Shown: piece by piece, positions 16,127-25,052 of the stretch | Numbering within the stretch: position 1 is the stretch's first letter | How the letters are laid out: every line of letters begins with the position of its first letter | Assembly: GCF_000185905.1 (NCBI RefSeq) | Contig: NC_014923.1 | Coordinates: 4,549,501 to 4,613,500, forward strand | DNA from: Mesorhizobium ciceri biovar biserrulae WSM1271 | GTDB lineage: Bacteria > Pseudomonadota > Alphaproteobacteria > Rhizobiales > Rhizobiaceae | DNA: 64,000 nucleotides | Reading direction: 5' to 3' | Translations under genes and position numbers: made by a program | The notes under the pieces: generated by a model | Databases searched by the model: none | The model's input: only the letters and a program-made list of their open reading frames with translations | What the model was told of the DNA's origin: nothing

Positions 16127-17014
16127 ATGTCCAACATCCAACAATCCGGCACCTTCGCCCCCGCCGCCTTCAAGCTTGGCAGCCGCACCGTGAAGCGGCT
16201 CGGCTACGGTGCCATGCAACTCGCGGGACCCGGCGTGTTCGGGCCGCCCAAGGATCATGACTCGGCATTGGCCGTGCTGCGCGAGGCGATTGCGCAAGGC
16301 GTCGACCATATCGACACCAGCGACTTCTACGGTCCGCACGTCACCAACCGGCTGATCCGCGAGGCGCTGGCGCCCTACCCCCAAGATCTCGTCATCGTCA
16401 CCAAGATCGGTGCCCGGCGCGGCGCGGATGGATCGTGGCTGCCGGCCTTTTCCGCGGAAGAGCTCACCCAGGCGGTACACGACAATCTCAGCAATCTCGG
16501 GCTCGAGGTGCTCGATGTCGTCAACCTACGCATCATGTTCGATACCCATGGCCCCGCCGAGGGATCGATCGAAGCGCCGCTCACCGTGCTGGCCGAGCTC
16601 CAACAACAGGGTCTGGTCAGGCACATCGGGCTGAGCAACGTGACGCCGGCGCAGATCGCGCAAGGACGGGGGATCGCCGAGATCGTCTGCGTGCAGAACC
16701 AGTACAATCTGGCGCATCGCGGCGACGATGCCCTGATCGACGATCTTGCCCGCGATGGCATCGCCTATGTGCCGTTCTTCCCGCTCGGCGGCTTCAACCC
16801 GCTGCAATCCTCCACCCTGTCGGAAATCGCGGCGCGCCTCGGCGCCACGCCAATGCAGGTCGCGCTCGCCTGGCTGCTGCGCCGCGCGCCCAACATCCTG
16901 CTGATCCCCGGCACATCGTCGGTCGGGCATCTCGGGGAGAACCTCGCTGCGGCTGAACTGGAATTGCCACAGGATGCGCTTAGCGAACTGGACGGCGTGG
17001 CGCTAGCGGCTTGA
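16127..17014 (+). CDS. aldo/keto reductase (YdbC-like)
   Basis: NADPH-dependent oxidoreductase with a TIM-barrel fold, 295 residues. The start was set by AAAGGAGA seven bases upstream; the frame is open far upstream but over the divergent LysR gene. Asp63, Tyr68 and Lys93 of the catalytic tetrad are in HIDTSDFYG and VTKIG. The usual catalytic histidine position reads Arg in DVVNLR, as in the E. coli YdbC subgroup. The C-terminal IPGTSSVGHLGEN is the NADPH phosphate-binding segment. It is probably controlled by the divergent LysR regulator. Confidence 0.92.
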   Translation: MSNIQQSGTFAPAAFKLGSRTVKRLGYGAMQLAGPGVFGPPKDHDSALAVLREAIAQGVDHIDTSDFYGPHVTNRLIREALAPYPQDLVIVTKIGARRGADGSWLPAFSAEELTQAVHDNLSNLGLEVLDVVNLRIMFDTHGPAEGSIEAPLTVLAELQQQGLVRHIGLSNVTPAQIAQGRGIAEIVCVQNQYNLAHRGDDALIDDLARDGIAYVPFFPLGGFNPLQSSTLSEIAARLGATPMQVALAWLLRRAPNILLIPGTSSVGHLGENLAAAELELPQDALSELDGVALAA

Positions 17015-17020
17015 AGCTAA

Positions 17021-17049
17021 CCAATCTCCCCCCTCGTGAGGGAGATTGG
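17021..17049. repeat. intergenic palindrome / possible bidirectional terminator
   Basis: CCAATCTCCC (17021-17030) and GGGAGATTGG (17040-17049) are perfect complements around a 9-nt C-rich loop, six bases after the aldo-keto reductase stop. It lies between two convergent genes, so it may terminate both, although no long T-tract follows. Confidence 0.6.
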
Positions 17050-17065
17050 CAGCGTCAGCCGCCGC

Positions 17066-18124
17066 TTAATTGATGCTCGCCGTATTCGCCGGCTCAACCG
17101 GCCGCGCCTCGTCGGCATAAGGCACGCGAAAACCATTCGCGGCCAGCCAGTCGATTGCCGCCTTCGGCTCGTCGGTCTGGATGATGGTGGCGCCGCGATC
17201 GGCCCAGAAACCCCAGCTTTCGCGCGGCAGGCTGGCCTGCACCGCCAGTTCGTCGCCGCGGCCGCCGGCGAGGAAGCCGCCCGGTTTGTTGGCGATGGCG
17301 TAGGTGTCGGCCCAGATGTGCCAGTTGCCCCTGACTGCGGCCGCGCGCATGCGCGTGCTGAACAGCGGCCCGCCCGTCTCGGTCAGCGTCTCGGCGCCTG
17401 CCCGCCAGTTGATCAACTCGATCGCGCGCGGCGAGAAGGCGCGGTCGACCGTCCCGGCGAAACCGGCGTCATGCACCGCGTCATCGGCGATGATCGGCAT
17501 GAACTGGAAGCCGCCGCCAATGGTCTCCATGGCGGCCTTGACCGTGGAAATCCGTTGTGAATTCCACAGGTTCTCCTTGACGATGACCTGTTCGGCCATG
17601 CCGAGACCGCGAGCGACCGCAATCATGCCCGGGAGGGCGCCGACGTCGAGCTTGTTGTCGAGGTTGATGAGGATGCGGTTTCTGGTCGCCATCAGCATCT
17701 CGTGCAGCGTCGAGACTGTTTCACTTGTCGCCGCACCGGTGCCCTCGACCACCAGCCGGCATGTCTTCAGTTCGGCCAGCGTGTACATGACCACCTCGCC
17801 CTTGCAGGTCGTGGTGCGGTCGAGCCAGCTGTCATGCATGACGACGAACTCGCCGTCCTTCGAGCGCCTGATGTCGACCTCGACGATTTCGGCGCCCATG
17901 GCGATCGAGCCCTCCACGGCGGCAATCGAATTTTCCGCGTAGAGCGTCTTGCCGGCCTGCATGCTGCCGGCGCGATGCGCAGCCACCATGACGTGATCGC
18001 GCCATTGGTTGGCATGCTCGAAGCGGTCGAGGATCTGTCTGGCGCGGGTCTCGCCGGCCAAGGCCTGGCCAGAGGCGGCTGCCACGGCCGTGTAAAGCAG
18101 AAAACTCAGCCAGATGGTCCGCAT
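17066..18124 (-). CDS. secreted glycerophosphodiester phosphodiesterase family protein
   Basis: 352-residue protein with an N-terminal signal peptide (cleavage near ALA-GE, residue 23-24) and a GDPD TIM-barrel domain. The catalytic and metal ligands are visible: His50/Arg51 in AAHRAG, Glu64 in AENS, Glu82/Asp84 in VEVDIR and His97 in VMHDSWLDRTT. It would hydrolyse glycerophosphodiesters in the periplasm, releasing sn-glycerol 3-phosphate and an alcohol, although substrate range varies in the family. GGAG precedes the ATG. The domain is larger than UgpQ-type enzymes, closer to the secreted GlpQ-like group. Confidence 0.88.
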   Translation of the reverse strand: MRTIWLSFLLYTAVAAASGQALAGETRARQILDRFEHANQWRDHVMVAAHRAGSMQAGKTLYAENSIAAVEGSIAMGAEIVEVDIRRSKDGEFVVMHDSWLDRTTTCKGEVVMYTLAELKTCRLVVEGTGAATSETVSTLHEMLMATRNRILINLDNKLDVGALPGMIAVARGLGMAEQVIVKENLWNSQRISTVKAAMETIGGGFQFMPIIADDAVHDAGFAGTVDRAFSPRAIELINWRAGAETLTETGGPLFSTRMRAAAVRGNWHIWADTYAIANKPGGFLAGGRGDELAVQASLPRESWGFWADRGATIIQTDEPKAAIDWLAANGFRVPYADEARPVEPANTASIN

Positions 18125-18220
18125 CGAGAATCGCTCCTTGCCGGATCGACACCCGGATAGGCGACGCCCGTGACATCTGGGTGAACGAAGCCGGCTAGCG
18201 GAATACTCGCAGCAGGTGCG

Positions 18221-19429
18221 TCAGATGCGTTTCGAGAGCCTGCGGAACCACGCCATGGCCGGCATCTCGACAAAACGCCAGGTGATCCAGGAGGCGGCAA
18301 TGGTAGCGGCGAGCATGACGACGATCGCCACCGCCCCCGTCCAGCCGGCACCGAAGCCGGTGGCAGGCTGGCCGCGCAGCATGAAGTCGCCGATCAGGCC
18401 AAGGCCGAGCTTGCGCTCGACGAGCCCCGCGACGTTGATCAGGCGCGCCTGGACGAAGATGTGGACCATGTAGATCGAATAGGACAGCGCGCCGAGCGTC
18501 AGCATGAACGGGGCTCTGAGCAAGGCGCTGATCCAGCCACCCTCATGGGCGAACAGAAACAGCGCCAGCGCGAACACCAGGGGTGCCGCGATGCCGAAGT
18601 CATTGTCGCCCGCCAGCGAAACGAAAAGCACGATGACGGCCACCATGACGATTTCGGCAAGGGTCCAGTCCATCCGCGGGCCGCCCCTGGCGAGAGCCTG
18701 TCGCGCCCCTGCAATGGAATCATGCTGAAACCAGGCCAGCAAGGCGCCGAGCGAGAAGCCGTACAGGCAACGGATGAAGCCGAAATCGAAGGACACATCC
18801 ATATGATGGGTCGAGAAGCCGAGCAGGAACAGCGGCGCGGTGACGGCGGCCGCGACGAACCATATCCAGGCGCGCACGCCGGCGACGAAGACCACGCCGG
18901 CAAACAGGAGATAGGCGAAGAACTCGGCCGAAATGCTCCAGCTCGGCGCATTCCAGGTCAATTGATCCTCGAAGCCGACACCCTGCAGCAGAAGGAGATT
19001 GGCAAGCAGGCTGTTGAGGTCGAAGCCGCCGGTGAAGGGGGCAGCCCCCGTGCCGTGCAATTGCGGCAGCATCAGCCGCAGCAGCTCGAAACCGGCGAAG
19101 GCGGCAAGCATGAGCAGATGCAGCGGGTAGATGCGGCCGAAACGGACCAGGGCGAAACGCGCGACCTGTCCCGGTTGGTTGAGCCGATCGCCGTAGCTGC
19201 TGGCGATGACGAAGCCGGAAAGGACGAAGAAGAAATCGACGAACAGGTAGGACGAACCGATGAAGGCGCTTTGCGAAATCGTCGAACCGGTAGGAAAGTG
19301 AAACAGCGCCACCAGAAGCGCGCAGATGCCGCGCCACGAATCGAGGACCAGGAAGCGTTCGCCGGCGACCGTGCCGGTGTGGGTCGACGCCGCGGCACGG
19401 GTGGGGTTGAGAAACGCGGTCTGCGTCAT
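18221..19429 (-). CDS. acyltransferase 3 family membrane protein (OafA/YrhL-like)
   Basis: 402-residue integral membrane protein with about ten hydrophobic segments beginning near LDSWRGICALLVALFHF, the conserved first helix carrying the active-site His and the R-G pair. Members O-acylate surface polysaccharides, modify peptidoglycan or decorate Nod factors using acyl-CoA or a cytosolic donor. No SGNH esterase domain is attached. It lies alone between GDPD and the divergent agmatinase gene. A role in modifying the polysaccharide made by the 24-34 kb locus is possible but not shown. Confidence 0.9.
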   Translation of the reverse strand: MTQTAFLNPTRAAASTHTGTVAGERFLVLDSWRGICALLVALFHFPTGSTISQSAFIGSSYLFVDFFFVLSGFVIASSYGDRLNQPGQVARFALVRFGRIYPLHLLMLAAFAGFELLRLMLPQLHGTGAAPFTGGFDLNSLLANLLLLQGVGFEDQLTWNAPSWSISAEFFAYLLFAGVVFVAGVRAWIWFVAAAVTAPLFLLGFSTHHMDVSFDFGFIRCLYGFSLGALLAWFQHDSIAGARQALARGGPRMDWTLAEIVMVAVIVLFVSLAGDNDFGIAAPLVFALALFLFAHEGGWISALLRAPFMLTLGALSYSIYMVHIFVQARLINVAGLVERKLGLGLIGDFMLRGQPATGFGAGWTGAVAIVVMLAATIAASWITWRFVEMPAMAWFRRLSKRI

Positions 19430-19552
19430 GATGATACAATCCTGTCTTGCCGTGGCACTCGGGCAGCGCCATTCCGTCTCGCCAAGCTATGACTGGCATC
19501 TTCCGTGCCGGTTCTGTAGTTGTTGCAACCCGATGAAAAACGAGGATCCGTA

Positions 19553-20560
19553 ATGGCGAACCACACCATCGACAACGCCTTCACCGCCCGTTCCAAAACG
19601 GGCGCCGCGTTCGAGCCGACCTATTCCGGCGCGCTGTCGTTCATGCGGCGCAAATACACCAAGGACGTGAAGGGCGCGGATGCGGTGGTGTGGGGTATTC
19701 CCTTCGATGCCGCCGTCACCAACCGGCCTGGCGCCCGCTTCGGGCCGCAGGCGATCCGCCGTGCCTCGGCGATCCTCGACAACGACCCGCAATATCCCTT
19801 TTCACGCGATCTGTTCGAGCATCTGGCGGTCGTCGACTATGGCGATTGCCTGCTCGATTCGGGCAACCATCAGAAGACGCCCGGCACGATCGAGCGCGAA
19901 GCGGCGAAGATCCTCAAATCAGGCGCCTTCCTGTTGACGCTCGGCGGCGATCATTTCGTCACCTGGCCACTGCTCAAGGCGCATGCCGCCATCCATGGTC
20001 CGCTCGCTTTGGTGCAGTTCGACGCCCACCAGGACACCTGGCCGGACGACGGCAAGCGCATCGACCACGGCTCCTTCGTCGGTCGCGCCGTCAAGGAAGG
20101 CATCATCGATCCCGACCGGTCGATCCAGATCGGCATCCGCACCCATGCGCCCGACACGTTCGGCATCAAGATCCTCCATGGCCATGAAATCGAGGAGATG
20201 CGGGCGTCCGACATTGCCTACGCCATTGTCGACCGCACCGGCGGCAAGAAGACCTATCTCACCTTCGACATCGACTGCCTCGATCCGGCCTATGCGCCCG
20301 GCACAGGCACGCCGGTTGCCGGCGGCCCGTCCTCGGCCAAGATCCTGTCGACTCTGCGCCAGCTCAACCAGATCGATATTGTCGGCGCCGATGTCGTAGA
20401 GGTTGCGCCGGCCTATGATCACGCCGATATAACGGCAATCGCCGGCTCGATGGTGGCCATGCAATATCTCGGTCTGCTTGCTGAACGGAAAGCCCGGCTT
20501 GAAGAGCTGAACAACGGCAATCACAATGGTGCCGCAGTGATTCAGGGTCAGGGCATATAG
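19553..20560 (+). CDS. speB: agmatinase / arginase family ureohydrolase
   Basis: Binuclear-manganese ureohydrolase, 335 residues. All metal-binding motifs are present: GGDHFVTWP (about 125-133), FDAHQDTW (about 148-155) and FDIDCLDPAYAPG (about 228-240). It is longer than E. coli agmatinase owing to N- and C-terminal extensions. Agmatine to putrescine plus urea is the most likely reaction, but guanidinobutyrase or a related activity cannot be excluded. The ATG has GAGGAT six bases upstream. argC follows after 30 bp on the same strand, which fits a shared place in arginine metabolism. Confidence 0.85.
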   Translation: MANHTIDNAFTARSKTGAAFEPTYSGALSFMRRKYTKDVKGADAVVWGIPFDAAVTNRPGARFGPQAIRRASAILDNDPQYPFSRDLFEHLAVVDYGDCLLDSGNHQKTPGTIEREAAKILKSGAFLLTLGGDHFVTWPLLKAHAAIHGPLALVQFDAHQDTWPDDGKRIDHGSFVGRAVKEGIIDPDRSIQIGIRTHAPDTFGIKILHGHEIEEMRASDIAYAIVDRTGGKKTYLTFDIDCLDPAYAPGTGTPVAGGPSSAKILSTLRQLNQIDIVGADVVEVAPAYDHADITAIAGSMVAMQYLGLLAERKARLEELNNGNHNGAAVIQGQGI

Positions 20561-20590
20561 TCTTGAAAACTCAGGGAATTTGAACAACCC

Positions 20591-21517
20591 ATGAAACCGA
20601 AAATCTTCATCGACGGCGAACACGGCACCACCGGCCTGCAGATCAGGGCGCTGCTTGCCGAGCGCGGTGATCTGGAGATCATTTCCATCCCCACCGAGCG
20701 TCGCAAGGAAACGGCGGCACGTGCCGAGTTCCTCAATGCCGCCGATGTCGCTATCCTGTGCCTGCCCGACGACGCGGCGAAGGAAAGCGTCTCGCTGATC
20801 GCCAACGACACCACCAGGGTCATCGATGCGTCGACCGCGCATCGCGTGGCGGAGGGCTGGGCGTATGGTTTCGCCGAGATGGACAAGGACCAGGCAAAGG
20901 CGATTGCCTCGGCAAAGCGCGTCGCCAACCCAGGCTGCTGGCCGCAGGGACCGATCGCGACGCTGCGGCCGCTGGTCACAGCAGGCCTGCTGCCGGCCGA
21001 TTTTCCGATCACCGTCAACGGCATTTCGGGCTATTCCGGCGGCGGACGGCCGATGATCGAGGACTACGTCGCCAAGGGCGAGGACGCCTCGGAATTCCTG
21101 CCTTACGGCCTCACCCTGCAGCACAAGCACGTGCCGGAATTGAGGGCCTATGCAAGGCTGTCGCATGATCCGATCATGCAGCCGGCGGTCGGCAATTTCG
21201 CGCAAGGCATGATCACCGTGGTGCCATTGCAACTCGGCGGCCTCGACCATGTGCCGACCGGTGCGGAGCTGCATGCGGCGATTGCCGACCATTTCGCCGC
21301 CATCAAGGGCGGTGTGGTCGAGGTGGCGCCCTATGCGCATTCGGAGCGCATGCCGGAGATCGATCCGGAGATCTACAACGGCACCAACCGGATGAAGGTC
21401 TATGTCTTCGCCAACGACAAACGGGCGCAGGCCCTGCTGCTGGCGGTCTACGACAATCTCGGCAAGGGCGCCTCGGGTGCCGCCGTCCAGAACATGGATC
21501 TGATGCTCGGCCTCTGA
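20591..21517 (+). CDS. argC: N-acetyl-gamma-glutamyl-phosphate reductase (type 2)
   Basis: Third step of arginine synthesis: NADPH-dependent reduction of N-acetylglutamyl phosphate to the semialdehyde. The 308-residue length and N-terminus KIFIDGEHGTTGLQIR identify the short type 2 form found in many alphaproteobacteria. The catalytic cysteine is Cys116 in NPGCWPQG. GISGYSGGGR near 144-153 contributes to substrate binding. It follows the agmatinase-family gene by 30 bp and its TGA overlaps the ATG of the next gene by one base, so the three probably form a transcription unit. Confidence 0.95.
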   Translation: MKPKIFIDGEHGTTGLQIRALLAERGDLEIISIPTERRKETAARAEFLNAADVAILCLPDDAAKESVSLIANDTTRVIDASTAHRVAEGWAYGFAEMDKDQAKAIASAKRVANPGCWPQGPIATLRPLVTAGLLPADFPITVNGISGYSGGGRPMIEDYVAKGEDASEFLPYGLTLQHKHVPELRAYARLSHDPIMQPAVGNFAQGMITVVPLQLGGLDHVPTGAELHAAIADHFAAIKGGVVEVAPYAHSERMPEIDPEIYNGTNRMKVYVFANDKRAQALLLAVYDNLGKGASGAAVQNMDLMLGL

Positions 21518-22356
21518 TGGACACGCCAGCCTTTCCGGCGCGCTGGAAAGTCAGCGCGCCCGAACTCATTGCCGAGACCTTTTCGAGCCGCATCTGGAAG
21601 GTATTGCGCGAAGACGGATCGCCGGCGATCGTCAAGGCGCTGAAGCCTTTCGATGACGTCGCCGACGAGTTGCGCGGAGAGCACTATCTCGCCTGGCGGC
21701 GCGGCGAAGGCGCGGTGCGTCTGCTCGGCCGCGACGGCCACAGCATGCTGCTCGAATATGCCGGTGAAACCCTGCTGCAGCAGGTTCTCGACGAACAGGG
21801 CGACTTTGCCGCGACCGCAATCGCGGCGGAGCTGATGGCAAAACTGTTTTCACGGGGGAAAGCCCCCTACCCGTCCGAGCTTCAGCCGCTCCGGGAACGC
21901 TTCGCCAGCCTGTTCGACAAGGCGAATACCGATCGCGACGCCGGCCTTGACAGCCTCTATGTCGAGGCAGCCGTCATCGCCGAGCGGCTGCTGGCCGATC
22001 CGCACGACATCAGGCCCCTGCATGGCGATCTGCATCACGAAAACATCCTGCACGGGCCGCGCGGCTGGCTGGCGATCGATCCGAAGGGCGTGCTCGGCGA
22101 TCCCGGCTTCGACGCGGCGAACATGTTCTACAACCCGCTCGACCGGGACGATCTCTGCCTCGATCCGGAGCGGATCGCTGATATGGCCGAGATCTTTGCC
22201 AAAACACTGAGCCAGACACCGACCGCTATCCTCGATCATGCCATTGCCTATGGATGCCTGTCGGCGTCCTGGCATCACGAGGACGACAATGCGGTCGAGG
22301 AGAATCGCGAAATGTCGATCGTCAAGGCGATCCGGGCGGTGCGGGCAGGCTTCTGA
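21517..22356 (+). CDS. aminoglycoside phosphotransferase / streptomycin 6-kinase-like small-molecule kinase
   Basis: 279-residue protein-kinase-like fold of the APH(6)/hydroxyurea-phosphotransferase group. Lys40 in AIVKAL would bind ATP, the catalytic loop is HGDLHHENIL (Asp171, Asn176), and Asp188 in AIDPKGVLGDPG binds magnesium. The conserved DPKG form is characteristic of the streptomycin-kinase branch. Chromosomal members are usually of unknown substrate and need not confer resistance. It is translationally coupled to argC through a one-base stop/start overlap. Confidence 0.85.
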   Translation: MDTPAFPARWKVSAPELIAETFSSRIWKVLREDGSPAIVKALKPFDDVADELRGEHYLAWRRGEGAVRLLGRDGHSMLLEYAGETLLQQVLDEQGDFAATAIAAELMAKLFSRGKAPYPSELQPLRERFASLFDKANTDRDAGLDSLYVEAAVIAERLLADPHDIRPLHGDLHHENILHGPRGWLAIDPKGVLGDPGFDAANMFYNPLDRDDLCLDPERIADMAEIFAKTLSQTPTAILDHAIAYGCLSASWHHEDDNAVEENREMSIVKAIRAVRAGF

Positions 22357-22381
22357 TCCGACCCAGTAGATCGGCTCGGGA

Positions 22382-23473
22382 TCAGCCCCTGAGCGCTATT
22401 CCCGTCGGCAAGGGATAGGCGCCCTTGGTGCCACGCCAATGGGCTGCGGCAAAGCCCAGCACGATCAGCGCAAATCCCTGATGGGTCAGCGCCATATGCA
22501 ACGGCACATGCATGAGCAGCGTGCCGACGCCGATCGAGGCCTGCACCAGCACCAGTAGAAACAGCAGCGTCGCGCGGCGCGCATGCGTCGAGCCTGGCAG
22601 CCGCCGGCGCGTGGCGATCATGTGCCACAAGGCCACGACGAATACCGTGTAAGCGCCAAGCCGATGGACGAACTGCACCGTCTTCGGGCTCTCGAAGAAG
22701 TTGCGCCATGCCGGCTCGAGGATCAGCAGATCGCCAGGAATGATCTTGCCGTCCATCAGCGGCCAGGTGTTGTAGCTCAAACCCGCGTCGAGCCCGGCGA
22801 CCAGGCCGCCGAGATAGATCTGGATCAGCGCCAGCAGCACGATGAAGCCGGCCAGCCTCTGCGTCAACCTATCGGCGGCAGGCTCGGAATGCGGCGCCAA
22901 CCCGCGCGCGACCACCATGGTGGCGGTGAAGATCAGTGCGGCAAGGGTCAGGTGGGTCGCCAGCCGGTACTGGCTGACGGAGACCCGGTCGACCAGGCCA
23001 GAGGCCACCATCCACCAGCCGATGGCGCCTTGCAGGCCGCCAAGCAGCAGAATGCCCACGAGTTTCCGACCCAGGCCGCGCTCGATGCGGCGCGTCGCCC
23101 AGAAGAACAGCAGCGGCAAGGCGAAGACCAGGCCGACGCTGCGCGCCAGGATGCGATGCGCCCATTCCCACCAGAAGATCGATTTGAACGCTTCGATGCC
23201 CATGCCCTTGTTGAGCTCGGCATATTGCGGGATCTGCTGGTAGAGCTGGAATTCCTCTTGCCACTCGGCATCGTTGAGCGGCGGGATCACGCCATGGATC
23301 GGCTTCCACTGCGTAATCGACAGGCCGGAATCGGTGAGCCTGGTGGCGCCGCCGACCAGCACCAGCGCAAACAGCACCAGAAGCACCACATAGAGCCAGG
23401 CGCGCAGCAGCGCCCGGTTATGCAGGTCGCGGTCGCGGGCGACGTATGGCGCGGCAGCTGATATGGCAGCCAT
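22382..23473 (-). CDS. ctaA: heme A synthase (COX15)
   Basis: Inner-membrane enzyme that oxidises heme O to heme A for aa3-type cytochrome oxidase. The 363-residue product has about eight transmembrane helices. The conserved histidine-containing motifs of COX15 are visible: WWEWAHRILAR (first heme-ligand region), YRLATHLTLA, VQFVHRLGAY and HMALTHQGFAL. The start ATG was preferred to one 42 bp upstream because of family length and a GGGACAAG upstream. The gene converges on the small-molecule kinase gene with 25 bp between stops and diverges from the DUF2842 gene. Confidence 0.95.
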   Translation of the reverse strand: MAAISAAAPYVARDRDLHNRALLRAWLYVVLLVLFALVLVGGATRLTDSGLSITQWKPIHGVIPPLNDAEWQEEFQLYQQIPQYAELNKGMGIEAFKSIFWWEWAHRILARSVGLVFALPLLFFWATRRIERGLGRKLVGILLLGGLQGAIGWWMVASGLVDRVSVSQYRLATHLTLAALIFTATMVVARGLAPHSEPAADRLTQRLAGFIVLLALIQIYLGGLVAGLDAGLSYNTWPLMDGKIIPGDLLILEPAWRNFFESPKTVQFVHRLGAYTVFVVALWHMIATRRRLPGSTHARRATLLFLLVLVQASIGVGTLLMHVPLHMALTHQGFALIVLGFAAAHWRGTKGAYPLPTGIALRG

Positions 23474-23671
23474 GATCTTGTCCCGGCAGGTTGATTTGGC
23501 GGATTGGTGGACCATCGCACCCGTGCTGGCAAGACCATCCGGCGCGGCACGCCGTCGCGCCGCGTCTCACCGGTTGCGCAGTCTCGCCTCAAGGCCTATG
23601 CGAGGCCGTTACCCCTTGAGCCTGCCAGGCCGCCTGTGCAAATTCCGGCATGCTCGATCAGGAGACCAACC

Positions 23672-23887
23672 ATGCCCCTGCGCCTGAAAAAGCTGATCGG
23701 AATGTTTCTGCTGGTGGCGCTGGTCATCATCTATGCGCTGGTCGCATCGATCTTCGCGGTCGCCCGGCTGTCGGAGTCGGGTCCGTGGGTGCATTTCCTG
23801 TTCTTCCTGCTCAGCGGCCTGCTCTGGGTGCTGCCGGCAATGGGCATCATCAAATGGCTGATGCTGGAGCCGAGGGCCAAGCGCTAG
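23672..23887 (+). CDS. DUF2842 family small membrane protein
   Basis: 71-residue protein with two predicted transmembrane helices (about 10-30 and 41-62) and a basic C-terminus. The N-terminal MPLRLKKLIG and central GPWVHFLFFLLSGLLWVLPA agree with DUF2842, an alphaproteobacterial family of unknown function. AGGAGA precedes the ATG. It diverges from ctaA with 198 bp between starts. No role is established. Confidence 0.82.
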   Translation: MPLRLKKLIGMFLLVALVIIYALVASIFAVARLSESGPWVHFLFFLLSGLLWVLPAMGIIKWLMLEPRAKR

Positions 23888-23902
23888 GCGAAACCGCCAG
23901 CG

Positions 23903-24961
23903 TCAGATGGTGACGACCATCTTGCCGGCATTGGCGAGCGGCGTCGTCACGCCCGACAGCATGGTGCGAATATGGGCGAGGCTCTGATAGCGGCCGTTGA
24001 CGGAAATCCGCGGCAAAGCATGCAGGAACCCGGCATGTTCGGCGCGCAGCACGCCGTGGCGCGTCGTCACGGCAGAGGTGTAGCCTGCGTCACGGGCAAA
24101 GCCGACTTCGCGACAGCCTACGGCACTCGCATAGCCATAGGGGTAAGCGAAATGGCGGGGCTCTTCGCCCAGTTCGGCCAGCAACATGGCGCGCACGGCG
24201 CCGATCTCGTGCCGGGCATCGGCTTCGGAGAGCCGCTTCAGATTGCTGTGGTTGATCGTATGGGCGCCGATCGTCACCAGCGGATGCGCGGCGATGCGGC
24301 GGATCTCGTCCCAGTTCATCAGTGTCCGCAGGCGCGGACCGTCGGCGTCGATGCCATTTGCGCGAGCCAGATCGCGCAACACCGCCTGCAGGTCCTTCTC
24401 GCGGATTTCGGAGGTGAGATAGGCGTGCAGGCGTGCATTGGCCTGCAGCTTCTTCGCGGGGGTCGAGCAATCGATCGTCAGCGGACCCTTCGGCCGCGTC
24501 AGCGTCAAGGTATCGCGCGCGTTGACGATGTCCTCGACAACGTCCCACCACAGGTCGGCTGTGCCGTTGATCAGCCCGGGCGCGACATAGATGGTGATCG
24601 GCGCGCCGTGCTTCTCCAGCACCGGCAGCGCCTCGACCATGTTGTCGCGATAGGCATCGTCGGCGGTGATCGTGGCAAACTGACCGCCTTTGCCGCCCGC
24701 CTTGATGCGCTCGACGGCTTCGTCCATGGAGACGAAGGCATAGCCATGCGCCTTCATGTCGGCGATCATGGCATCGAGGAACCCGGGCGCGATATTCAGA
24801 TGCCGGTTGACGCTGTCCGGCTTTTCCGGCGTCGCGGTAACACGGTGCAGCATCAGGATGGCGCCAATGCCGCCGATGAACGGCTTGGCCAGCGGTGCAA
24901 GGCCGGTATAGCGGGCGACGTTCAGCGCCAGTTTCCGGATTGCCTCCCCGCCGTCGATCAT
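23903..24961 (-). CDS. polysaccharide deacetylase (NodB-type) family protein
   Basis: 352-residue carbohydrate esterase 4 fold. The first metal/base motif reads ITADDAY (about 97-103) in place of the usual TFDDG, keeping both aspartates; the second is GAHTINH (about 229-235) with both zinc-ligand histidines. FAYPYGY near 266-272 is motif 3. No clear signal peptide, so it may act in the cytoplasm or at the membrane on lipid-linked saccharides. It diverges from the CelD-like acyltransferase gene (91 bp) at the left end of the polysaccharide locus, so removing an N-acetyl group from a surface glycan is the best guess. Confidence 0.87.
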   Translation of the reverse strand: MIDGGEAIRKLALNVARYTGLAPLAKPFIGGIGAILMLHRVTATPEKPDSVNRHLNIAPGFLDAMIADMKAHGYAFVSMDEAVERIKAGGKGGQFATITADDAYRDNMVEALPVLEKHGAPITIYVAPGLINGTADLWWDVVEDIVNARDTLTLTRPKGPLTIDCSTPAKKLQANARLHAYLTSEIREKDLQAVLRDLARANGIDADGPRLRTLMNWDEIRRIAAHPLVTIGAHTINHSNLKRLSEADARHEIGAVRAMLLAELGEEPRHFAYPYGYASAVGCREVGFARDAGYTSAVTTRHGVLRAEHAGFLHALPRISVNGRYQSLAHIRTMLSGVTTPLANAGKMVVTI

Positions 24962-25052
24962 TCATTCACCTTTTGCGCCTAGGCTGATCCAAGCACGGAA
25001 TGCGCCTATGCGAACCCCCAAATCGCGACCAATACGCCCTAAGGATTGAGGT

